Origin: a virus
IMG/VR virus record: IMGVR_UViG_3300028920_000022
Span: 394,730 to 458,729 of that record
DNA: 64,000 nucleotides
Direction: 5' to 3' (one strand)
Below are positions 56,934 to 63,334 of this stretch, in pieces. The position numbers and the translations under genes were made by a program. Positions within the stretch are counted from its first letter, which is position 1. Each line of letters begins with the position of its first letter. The notes beneath the pieces are model-generated. The model did no database searches. It saw nothing but the letters and a program-made list of their open reading frames with translations, and had not been told where the DNA came from.

Positions 56934-57253
56934 AGAGCCAAATTAAGTTTGCTACATAGCTTCTTAGATTTCCTACCGGGCTCTAAAGCAATTGCTGTAA
57001 TCTCATCATCGAAATCTGGTTCTCTAAATATAGAAAACTTGATTTCCTTTTCTTTCGCCAATCCCATCAATTCCTTTAAACTATTCTCGTTTTCTGTTTC
57101 TAATATAACTAAGTAGTTTGAGGAATTGAACCACAACAAATCTTCCTGCGGATGATCGTTTACGAAAGCTCTCAGTGCATGACAGGATTGTGCTGCCCTA
57201 GCTCCTGGGGAAAGGTCTGTTCTAGTGACAATATACAGTTTGTTTTAAGCCAT
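56924..57253 (-). CDS. PTH2-type peptidyl-tRNA hydrolase interrupted by UAA at codon 3
   Basis: From ATG at 57253 the frame reads Met-Ala-stop(TAA, 57245-57247)-Asn-Lys-Leu then YIVTRTDLSPGARAAQSCHA, LVILETENENSLKELMGLA, SIFREPDFDDEITAIALEPG and ends at 56924. The ATG has a good ribosome site (GAGGATTGAC); the body has no usual start before YIV, only CTG. The domain matches bacterial PTH2 proteins, which release peptides from tRNA. Its 3' end overlaps the UUA suppressor tRNA by ten bases. Readthrough by that tRNA, CTG initiation, or a pseudogene are the options. Confidence 0.7.
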
Positions 57254-57254
57254 G

Positions 57255-57788
57255 TCAATCCTCGTCATCGTAGTCTGATTCTTCCGCAATTTCTTTCCGT
57301 TCTTGAGCACACGCCCTGAAATAACTGGATATCCTTTCTACTATAGTTTCTGGAATGTCTTGTTTACGAAACTTTTCTTTCCACCCTTCGTATGGTGTGT
57401 CGCCAGAAATCCAATGTCTTTCTCCAACAGTAAAACAGGGAGGGTCGCTATATATCCGACCTAAATCTGTTTCAATATATGGCCAAATCTCAAGTGGTGA
57501 GTCATTACAGCAGCCGCAGTTGTGTCTAATTTCGCAATCATTGACTCGGTTATTGAGTGAAGCAGAACAAAACCTTTCAGTTTTCCACCTATTTATATGA
57601 CGGCGCAAATCCGGGTATTTTTCGCTTCTTTTTATAAGCAAGTCTAGTTCTTGTTGTTTTTTCTGGACCTCTTTTTCTAATTCGTCTATTATACCCGGAA
57701 TACTGTCTTTCCAATTTTGGTATTCCCGTTGTTCTTCGGGGGTCATTTTAAAGTAGTCTTTGTCGGTATATTTGCTGTAGTCTTTCAT
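57255..57788 (-). CDS. Coiled-coil hypothetical protein with Cys cluster
   Basis: 177 residues, GGAGG upstream. Helical N-terminal 65 residues, then NDCEIRHNCGCCND and a Trp-rich middle (VGERHWISGDTPYEGW); acidic end YDDED whose codons include the ribosome site for the PTH2 frame. No known family. Confidence 0.6.
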   Translation of the reverse strand: MKDYSKYTDKDYFKMTPEEQREYQNWKDSIPGIIDELEKEVQKKQQELDLLIKRSEKYPDLRRHINRWKTERFCSASLNNRVNDCEIRHNCGCCNDSPLEIWPYIETDLGRIYSDPPCFTVGERHWISGDTPYEGWKEKFRKQDIPETIVERISSYFRACAQERKEIAEESDYDDED

Positions 57789-58108
57789 GCTGCCTCCTGA
57801 GATATTCTGTTAATTCGTACAAAGAGCCAATCACGAACTTCCTTCCACTCAGGTCCTGAAACAGAAAACTCAATATCAGAGGCTCTGCAAATATATTTTG
57901 CAATATCTAGAGCCAATCCGGTATAAAACGTAGTCCTTCCAGTTGAGCAATGTTTGTCTTCGTTCGTGGTTCGTTCCATAACCTCATAAGGCAAACCACG
58001 CAAAAAACCATATGCCAACAATCTACAGCGTTGTTTCCAACCGCCAGCTTTAGCACCTTCAATCACCCAAAGTCTAAGTTGAGCAATAGCATTTTTTCTT
58101 GTATTCAT
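57785..58108 (-). CDS. Hypothetical protein, 107 residues
   Basis: AGGAG precedes the ATG; ATGA coupling downstream. Helical, with WKQRCRLLAYGFLRGLPYEV and TTFYTGLALDIAKY. Predicted soluble. Family unknown. Confidence 0.55.
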   Translation of the reverse strand: MNTRKNAIAQLRLWVIEGAKAGGWKQRCRLLAYGFLRGLPYEVMERTTNEDKHCSTGRTTFYTGLALDIAKYICRASDIEFSVSGPEWKEVRDWLFVRINRISQEAA

Positions 58109-58242
58109 GTCAATCTCCTAAAAATCAAAAAGTTACAAACAGTTTTTCTGGAAACTTTTGTTTAGGAGGTCCACGAATTTGATTAATTTACGAGTCGTGC
58201 ATGTTGTATTTATTCTTGTTTATTAGTTGACAGCTCGACAAA
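58109..58242. other. Intergenic stretch with a possible UAA-interrupted micro-ORF
   Basis: On the minus strand ATG-CAC-GAC-TCG-TAA is followed in frame by INQIRGPPKQKFPEKLFVTF before TGA. It could be a second UAA-interrupted reading frame near the suppressor tRNA, but 20 codons are too few to be convincing. Otherwise nothing is seen. Confidence 0.25.
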
Positions 58243-58731
58243 TCATCTATGGACCCTATTAATTGCCACATCTGGCTTATCTGGCTTATCTGGCTTATCT
58301 GGCTTATCAGGTTTATCAGGTTTGTCTGGCAAAACAGGTGCAGGTTTATCTACGGAAGCCGTTCCAATAGCTTTAATTTTCTTATCTTTATTATTTTGAA
58401 ATGTTGTCAAACGAGTATCTATTTTTTCTTGAAACAAATTTATAATATCAAGAACATCTTGTTGTCTAGGTCTTTCTGGTAGTGGAATTTGCCGCATTTC
58501 TAGGTAACTATTGTTTAGCTCCTGTTTAATATTATTACAACAGCCAGACTGTATTTGGTTGTATAAAAGCATTAAATCTACTAATGCAGCTTTTGCGTCT
58601 TTATCTAAATTATCTTGTTTTACACCGTATATTCTTCTTCCAATGATTTTGCGCAAACTTTTGTATCCGGCAAGTAGCCTATTTCCGCTTCTTATCGTAT
58701 TTAGAATAATTATTTTATTTTTGGTGTTCAT
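58243..58731 (-). CDS. Helical protein with Asp-Lys-Pro repeat tail
   Basis: 162 residues. The first 120 are helical and basic. The C terminus contains PDKPDKPDKPDKPDKPD, an extended DKP repeat that varies by 9-bp units, then AINRVHR. The repeat may be a spacer or electrostatic brush. ATGA coupling to the zinc-ribbon gene upstream. Confidence 0.6.
   Translation of the reverse strand: MNTKNKIIILNTIRSGNRLLAGYKSLRKIIGRRIYGVKQDNLDKDAKAALVDLMLLYNQIQSGCCNNIKQELNNSYLEMRQIPLPERPRQQDVLDIINLFQEKIDTRLTTFQNNKDKKIKAIGTASVDKPAPVLPDKPDKPDKPDKPDKPDKPDVAINRVHR
58270..58329 (-). repeat. 9-bp tandem repeat encoding Asp-Lys-Pro
   Basis: At least six copies of TCTGGCTTA or TCAGGTTTA (plus strand) in phase with the reading frame. 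Four copies are identical, so copy number probably varies between isolates. Confidence 0.85.
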
Positions 58732-58916
58732 TCTATTATGTTTTTGATATCGAAATCCCTATCAGAAATGGTACAAGGTCTTAGCCTTTTGTGCGGAATA
58801 TAGAAATTTCCTTTATAGACAGTAGTTCGTAGTTGTCTTTTTGTTTTTCCACATTTTAAGCAACGTTTTTGATTCCAGCCATTGTCGGTTTTCCATTTGT
58901 GCTTATAGTTCGCCAT
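58728..58916 (-). CDS. Zinc-knuckle protein with IKNIIE tail
   Basis: 62 residues from the ATG at 58916. HKWKTDNGWNQKRCLKCGKT, a basic loop, CTISDRDFDIKNIIE. Minimal member of the IKDIIE zinc-ribbon family. Tail codons ATC-AAA-AAC-ATA-ATA-GAA lack AAGGA, again separating the tail from a ribosome-site role. Confidence 0.6.
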   Translation of the reverse strand: MANYKHKWKTDNGWNQKRCLKCGKTKRQLRTTVYKGNFYIPHKRLRPCTISDRDFDIKNIIE

Positions 58917-59526
58917 TTTTAGTTGCCTGCATGTAGTGGTTTGCAACCCAAGGAAGATATTTCCTCCACTCTTGGCTCTGTTCATAACGCTTTTTATCAA
59001 AAATAGGATTACGCAACTTATCCAACACGATAAGTTTTGTTGGGTCTAAAACACAAACTTCGTCACGATCACCTGAAGTAATAAACCCCTTTAATGCAGA
59101 ATACCCTTGGGATCGCAAAATTATATTTGTAGCCAAATGTTTGTTTTGAATTTCGCTTTTATCAATTTTATCGATTAATGGTCGTTTTTCGAAAAAACCC
59201 CAGCCTCTAACATCTAAAGCTTTTCCAATAAAATCAAAAATAAACATGTTTTGGTATAAACTTACCGATTGCATATTGCTTTCAAATGAACCTATGTCAT
59301 TATTTCTTAATCTTTCTATGACCCTGTCACTAATTTCATAACCGTAGATACCAACGGGATTAAGTCCAGGATATCTTGGACGTGTATTTATGCCCAATTT
59401 ATCGGCAGAAGTGAAGTGTAAATATTTTCCAACATACTTTTCCAGTGTATAAAATACATCTTCCAGCTCCACACCCTCACGTTCATATCGGGTTTTTCCC
59501 ATTTTCTCCATACCTTTATGTGTCAA
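58903..59526 (-). CDS. ART-like polyvalent-protein domain, stand-alone
   Basis: 207 residues if TTG at 59526 (TTGA overlap) is used; ATGs at 59511 or 59502 are also possible. KYLHFTSADKLGINTRPRYP, NPVGIYGYEI and later GYSALKGFIT..CVLDPTKLIVLDKLRN mirror the N-terminal domain of the giant protein (YLHFSE, TPVGIYGFPI, GYSGVHDPGT, AIDVIDIIKN). An ADP-ribosyltransferase-like fold is suspected from the pattern but catalytic residues are unproven. Confidence 0.6.
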   Translation of the reverse strand: MTHKGMEKMGKTRYEREGVELEDVFYTLEKYVGKYLHFTSADKLGINTRPRYPGLNPVGIYGYEISDRVIERLRNNDIGSFESNMQSVSLYQNMFIFDFIGKALDVRGWGFFEKRPLIDKIDKSEIQNKHLATNIILRSQGYSALKGFITSGDRDEVCVLDPTKLIVLDKLRNPIFDKKRYEQSQEWRKYLPWVANHYMQATKNGEL

Positions 59527-59756
59527 TATTGGATGGAAGGTTGTGTATCTATATCGTCCAGATTTTCTCTTATAAAATATAGATATCGCTCAAATTTCTT
59601 GGGGTTTTCTAGAAGTATTGTATATTCGGCGGGAGAAATTCCTAAGTATTCGTGTAGTGTCAAATTAGATTTGGACAAATTCCAATCTGTGATTTCGTCG
59701 TGGATATCCTCAAACTCAACCTCCCCTCTTAGGTAGCGTGTAAGAAAGTTTTCCAA
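59523..59756 (-). CDS. Small acidic protein
   Basis: 77 residues, TTG start supported by AAAAGGA upstream. Helical and acidic with LHEYLGISPAEYTILLENP, a motif resembling HTH-like antitoxin fragments or Xre helix 2-3 regions. Immediately upstream of the ART-like gene, so a toxin-antitoxin style pairing is conceivable but unproven. Confidence 0.5.
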   Translation of the reverse strand: MENFLTRYLRGEVEFEDIHDEITDWNLSKSNLTLHEYLGISPAEYTILLENPKKFERYLYFIRENLDDIDTQPSIQY

Positions 59757-59766
59757 ACAGTCCTTT

Positions 59767-60273
59767 TTAGAGTATCGTTTTAATTTCCGGCAAATTGCGG
59801 CAGGTTTGTTTATAATCTAAACCATAACCAATCACAAATTTATCTTCAATCGTAAAACCAAGATAATCTATTTTTACTTCTTTCACTGTTTTTGCCGGTT
59901 TATGCAGTAATGAACATAACTTTACGGACTTTGGTTTTCTAGCTGATAGCATATCCAAAAGATATCTGGATGTCAAGCCTGTATCTACTACATCTTCCAC
60001 AATTAACACATGTTCATTTTCTATGGAGAAATTTAGATCGTGTGTAATTTGTACGAGACCACTAGATTTATTATCATCACCATAGCTTTGAACACCCATA
60101 AATCCTATTTTCATCGGTGTTTTTATTTGTCGTGATAAATCAGCCGTAAATATAAAACTACCCTTCAAAATACAAATCAATACTATTGATTTCCCGTCGT
60201 AATCCTTGGTAATCTGTTTGCCTAACTGTTTGATTTTATTACGTATTTTACGTTCTGAAATTAAAGTTTTCAT
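59767..60273 (-). CDS. hpt: Hypoxanthine phosphoribosyltransferase
   Basis: 168 residues from the ATG at 60273, in an ATGA overlap with ICA microprotein 8. PRPP-binding motif VLIVEDVVDTG (residues ~92-102), KGSFIFTADLSR early, and VIGYGLDYKQTCRNLPEI late are HPRT hallmarks. It salvages hypoxanthine and guanine with PRPP to IMP and GMP. With pncB it makes the region a notable user of PRPP. Confidence 0.92.
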   Translation of the reverse strand: MKTLISERKIRNKIKQLGKQITKDYDGKSIVLICILKGSFIFTADLSRQIKTPMKIGFMGVQSYGDDNKSSGLVQITHDLNFSIENEHVLIVEDVVDTGLTSRYLLDMLSARKPKSVKLCSLLHKPAKTVKEVKIDYLGFTIEDKFVIGYGLDYKQTCRNLPEIKTIL

Positions 60274-60341
60274 GCGCAAATTGTAATCCTTCGTGGTCTG
60301 TTCGTTTGTAGCTCATTCAGATAGGCGTATTTGAAAAACAT
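60270..60341 (-). CDS. ICA-tailed microprotein 8 (RRITICA)
   Basis: 23 residues, MFFKYAYLNELQTNRPRRIT plus ICA, directly coupled to hpt by ATGA. Codons ATT-TGC-GCA-TGA. AAGGA lies in the tail codons 12 bases before the hpt ATG, so translation of this ORF may set hpt expression. Confidence 0.55.
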   Translation of the reverse strand: MFFKYAYLNELQTNRPRRITICA

Positions 60342-60360
60342 TTCGAAGATATTTTTTGAG

Positions 60361-60489
60361 TCAAGCACAGATTATGGTCCTTCGTGGGTGGTAATATCTA
60401 ATTGTTTGCCAATCATATTGACTCATCCAAATTTTGGAAGATATTAGGGACCAACTATTGATTTCTTTAAATACTTCTTTCTTGTCCAT
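60361..60489 (-). CDS. ICA-tailed microprotein 9 (RRTIICA)
   Basis: 42 residues: MDKKEVFKEINSWSLISSKI, aromatic WMSQYDWQTIRYY and the tail HPRRTIICA; codons ATC-TGT-GCT-TGA. The ~60 nt upstream (TTATGCTAACAAAAA..., ...AAAAGATTC) are about three-quarters identical to those at the start of microprotein 10. Confidence 0.55.
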   Translation of the reverse strand: MDKKEVFKEINSWSLISSKIWMSQYDWQTIRYYHPRRTIICA

Positions 60490-60532
60490 AACGAATCTTT
60501 TGTGTGAACTTAATGTGACGGTTTTATTTTTG

Positions 60533-61630
60533 TTAGCATAAAACCTTTTTAAAATAGTAAAAGAAACGAGGAAAATCAGATCCGGGTTGTTGTAATGACT
60601 TTTTAATTTTAATGATTTCCAGTTTACCTGCGGTTTTTTCTTCAATCCAGCGTTTGTTAGGATAAGCTAATTTTCTATTACCACTTCCTTTTTGGGGATG
60701 ATCGTTGTTATTATACGTTTCTATCTCAATAATAACAATACCATCAATTTTAACAAGATTACTAACTAATGTAAAAAACTTTTCTTGACTATCTCCAAAA
60801 TAGTGAAACGTGGATGCGCAAAAAACAACATCAAAATTTTCGGAGCTATCAAAATTTAAAGCGTTGCAACATATAAATTTAACATTTTGTTTTCTAAATA
60901 CTCGATTATTTAATCTATTAGCAATACACAAAACATCTGGATTCACATCTATACCTACAATACTGCCCGAAGTCTGCTTGGCAATTTCAAAACAAAAAAA
61001 GCCATTATTACAGCCCACGTCTAAAAATGACTGTCCATCAGTTATTTCTATTTCTGCCAACTGTAATTTCGTTGGTGACATTGAATCACCGCGGTGATTA
61101 AAATCTGTAAATGATTGGTAGTTAATGCCCTTTTTTAATTTAGAAAAATCTATTCGTTTTAAGTCATCATGAGATTTAATACAAGCTTCTGGTATTGTTT
61201 TTTCGTCGTCAGTATGAAAATTAATTAGATTACGTTTATAAACAAGGGTATGTTGTTTTTGGAACTGTAATCTGCATATTTCATTGCACCCTAGTTCTTT
61301 AAGAATTTCAATCAATTCTTTTTCTATAGAAGATATAACGTATCCCTCTATCAAAACATCTACTATGCCTTCGGCTTTCTCGATTCCCTTTTGCAAGATT
61401 TTTTTCGTCACATGCAGATATCTAGTTTTATTCCATCTAAGGCTAGAACAGTGTAGCTGAATGTTTCTAACGAAACCCACCACTTTTTCATATTGAGGAT
61501 CTCTAAAAAAAGTATCCAAACAATATCGTTGTACGTTAGGGTTGTGTTCTTTGTAATAATGAGTCCAAGTTGTTTTCCCAGAATTGGGCATTCCTGCACA
61601 TAAAAACACCCGTAAATATTGAGCTGTCAC
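60533..61630 (-). CDS. P-loop kinase fused to SAM methyltransferase
   Basis: 365 residues, GTG start with AGGG upstream. N-terminal P-loop GMPNSGKTTW (residues ~13-22) of the polynucleotide-kinase-like type, with a helical region; residues ~190-365 are a class-I methyltransferase (FLDVGCNNGFFCFEIA, GIDVNPDV, FDVVFCASTFHYFG). The pairing suggests phosphorylation and methylation of the same nucleic acid or small substrate, possibly RNA repair or modification. Such a fusion is uncommon. Confidence 0.75.
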   Translation of the reverse strand: MTAQYLRVFLCAGMPNSGKTTWTHYYKEHNPNVQRYCLDTFFRDPQYEKVVGFVRNIQLHCSSLRWNKTRYLHVTKKILQKGIEKAEGIVDVLIEGYVISSIEKELIEILKELGCNEICRLQFQKQHTLVYKRNLINFHTDDEKTIPEACIKSHDDLKRIDFSKLKKGINYQSFTDFNHRGDSMSPTKLQLAEIEITDGQSFLDVGCNNGFFCFEIAKQTSGSIVGIDVNPDVLCIANRLNNRVFRKQNVKFICCNALNFDSSENFDVVFCASTFHYFGDSQEKFFTLVSNLVKIDGIVIIEIETYNNNDHPQKGSGNRKLAYPNKRWIEEKTAGKLEIIKIKKSLQQPGSDFPRFFYYFKKVLC

Positions 61631-61761
61631 TGGTATGCCCTATCGCCATATTTCCTAAACAATCTAATCGATAACATTAGTGCTAATGCCTCTGTTTGTT
61701 TACTGGGCTCTAATACTCTTAAAATAATTTAGAATGCAGCAGACGAGAGTAAATTCGTTTT
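61631..61761. other. Intergenic stretch with gene remnant
   Basis: Minus strand encodes, without a good start, LEPSKQTEALALMLSIRLF and then RKYGDRAYQ stop, whose TGA overlaps the kinase GTG. The first part echoes QQTEALAFMLASPMF of the 9.3 kb gene. Probably a remnant or a 16-residue leader (MLSIRLFRKYGDRAYQ) coupled to the kinase. Confidence 0.3.
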
Positions 61762-61920
61762 TTAGGCACAGATTGTTGTGGTCCTTCTCTTGCCCCAATG
61801 TACATTAGAAAAAGCGGAACCCAGCATTAACATGGCTTTTTGCATCTTAATCAAGTTCTGTATATGGACATTGAGAATCTTTTCTGTGAATTTGTGGTGA
61901 CAAGTTGTTTTTGTTAGCAT
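61762..61920 (-). CDS. ICA-tailed microprotein 10 (RRTTTICA)
   Basis: 52 residues, MLTKTTCHHKFTEKILNVHI, a Met/Ala-rich helix and WGKRRTTTICA; codons ATC-TGT-GCC-TAA. Basic throughout. Its 5' end shares a repeated ~60-nt element with microprotein 9. Confidence 0.55.
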   Translation of the reverse strand: MLTKTTCHHKFTEKILNVHIQNLIKMQKAMLMLGSAFSNVHWGKRRTTTICA

Positions 61921-61936
61921 AATGTACAATTTGTGT

Positions 61937-62188
61937 ATGAGAATTTTTGTTACATTTCCTGAGGAAGATTTTGGTAGTGCTACGCTAGAAATACATGCAT
62001 CAACATCTTCTAATGTATTAGAACGATTACCTATAGCTTTGCGGAATATTGGTGTCAAATCTTTCTACGATTATATTTTTCAAAACGGAGATAAACTAAT
62101 TATTCAAGCTAAAATCGTAGACTATGACAAAAATAAACTTTCCTCTACAAAAGCTATAAACATACTAAAATCATTAAGCACAGATTAG
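61937..62188 (+). CDS. Small plus-strand protein
   Basis: 83 residues from the ATG at 61937 (MRIFVTFPEEDFGSATLEIH). Alpha/beta with conserved-looking strands. It is encoded opposite to the surrounding genes and its end overlaps the ICA ORF on the other strand by 15 bases. Function unknown. Confidence 0.5.
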   Translation: MRIFVTFPEEDFGSATLEIHASTSSNVLERLPIALRNIGVKSFYDYIFQNGDKLIIQAKIVDYDKNKLSSTKAINILKSLSTD

Positions 62189-62296
62189 AACTCTATTTGG
62201 AGCGATTTCTATTAGCCCATAATCAACAAGACAATCTAAGAGATTACTAAGAACATCTGTGCAATTCTTTTGGACTATTACATTTCTTACGCACAT
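62174..62296 (-). CDS. ICA-tailed microprotein 11 (NRVLICA)
   Basis: 40 residues, starting MCVRNVIVQK at an ATG that lies within the ICA codons of microprotein 12 (ATATGTGCGTAA). Helical middle (CTDVLSNLLDCLVDYGLIEI) and the tail APNRVLICA; codons ATC-TGT-GCT-TAA. Three Cys in total. Confidence 0.6.
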   Translation of the reverse strand: MCVRNVIVQKNCTDVLSNLLDCLVDYGLIEIAPNRVLICA

Positions 62297-62373
62297 ATTA
62301 AAACCCTTTTGGCGGGAACAATGCTAATTTCTATTATTTGAAAATCGTTGGGTATATAATTCCATCCATTCAT
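62287..62373 (-). CDS. ICA-tailed microprotein 12 (KRVLICA)
   Basis: 28 residues, MNGWNYIPNDFQIIEISIV plus PAKRVLICA; codons ATA-TGT-GCG-TAA. Its start overlaps the stop of an IKDIIE-tailed gene whose tail codons (AAGGA) supply the ribosome site. It links the two tail systems in one operon. Confidence 0.6.
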   Translation of the reverse strand: MNGWNYIPNDFQIIEISIVPAKRVLICA

Positions 62374-62840
62374 TCTATTATATCCTTAATTAACAATTCA
62401 TTATATTTCTGAACGTTTATAAGAAAAACTTTCCAACTATTTCTTGCCCAAATAAATTTACCGCTTAATCTACCACCTTTTTCTAAACCTTCCCTAAAGG
62501 AACTAAAAACAAATTCATCAAATCTAAAATCAAATACAAAACCATCATCGGTTAGTATCTTAAATACAATCCGATCTCTACGATCCTCTAGATCAATAAC
62601 TGTTAGTCCCGAAAATTCGTTGTTTTTAATAATCTTTTTGCCGACTTTATGTTCGGTTTTAGTACCCCAACCGGTTCGCCATGTTTTTGCCCAATTTATT
62701 GCCGTATCATATGACTTCTTGCCTTTTTGAGCAATATCTAAAGGAAAAGCCGGAGTTCCTTCATAAGAATATCCGTAAAGATCTCCCGTTTGTTTCACGC
62801 CTTTAGGAAAAATATAGATAACTTCTTTTGGAATAATCAC
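62370..62840 (-). CDS. Hypothetical protein with LIKDIIE tail
   Basis: 156 residues, GTG start in a GTGA overlap with the macrodomain gene. Basic, beta-rich (AINWAKTWRTGWGTKTEHK; DRIVFKILTDDGFVFDF), ending YNELLIKDIIE. Not a zinc ribbon. Followed directly by two ICA ORFs. Function unknown; possible accessory of the macrodomain protein. Confidence 0.6.
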   Translation of the reverse strand: MIIPKEVIYIFPKGVKQTGDLYGYSYEGTPAFPLDIAQKGKKSYDTAINWAKTWRTGWGTKTEHKVGKKIIKNNEFSGLTVIDLEDRRDRIVFKILTDDGFVFDFRFDEFVFSSFREGLEKGGRLSGKFIWARNSWKVFLINVQKYNELLIKDIIE

Positions 62841-63334
62841 GAATCCTCAGGTCTTTTGACAATGAAAACCTGAGTTTTGTACTTCGCCTCGACATGATCT
62901 GAAAATTTTTCGATAATTCTCTTATATACAGACCAATCTCCACCAGCTAAACCGCATCCTATTTTGTAAGGAAAAGCAATAGATTTAAGATTTTCTATGC
63001 CAGCAACCTTCAATAAACATTTATAGAAAAACTGTTTCCTGTCTTTAACAGAATCTTGCCAATGCAAAAACCGATTATTACTTGGTCTTCCGGGAAATAT
63101 TTGCGCAGTGGCATTAATTACATACCTATTATCTGCGTCACCTCTGATATAAATTTCTTCTGGTAAGTGCACATATTTGCCGTCTTTTCTTTCAGCATAA
63201 ATGTTGGCATAAGGGTATTTTTGAAACAAATACTGCGCCAACCCAGAGTATGTTTTAGAAACACAATTACACTGGTGTATTATATATTGGGCGTCAGATT
63301 CTAACAGGTCTCCGGATATTGTTTCAACCGGCAT
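62837..63334 (-). CDS. Macrodomain protein (TARG1/ALC1-like)
   Basis: 165 residues from the ATG at 63334. ISGDLLESDAQYIIHQCNCV, GLAQYLFQKYPYANIY, YVINATAQIFPGRPS and PYKIGCGLAGGDWSVYKRII are signatures of the TARG1-type macrodomain, which binds ADP-ribose and can remove it from proteins or nucleic acid. A third ADP-ribose enzyme class in this window. Upstream gene overlap suggests co-translation. Confidence 0.88.
   Translation of the reverse strand: MPVETISGDLLESDAQYIIHQCNCVSKTYSGLAQYLFQKYPYANIYAERKDGKYVHLPEEIYIRGDADNRYVINATAQIFPGRPSNNRFLHWQDSVKDRKQFFYKCLLKVAGIENLKSIAFPYKIGCGLAGGDWSVYKRIIEKFSDHVEAKYKTQVFIVKRPEDS

Noticed and set aside
59523-59756. Toxin-antitoxin pair with the ART-like gene
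   Set aside because: Suggestive size and order only; no recognised antitoxin motif, so kept as a remark and not as a call.
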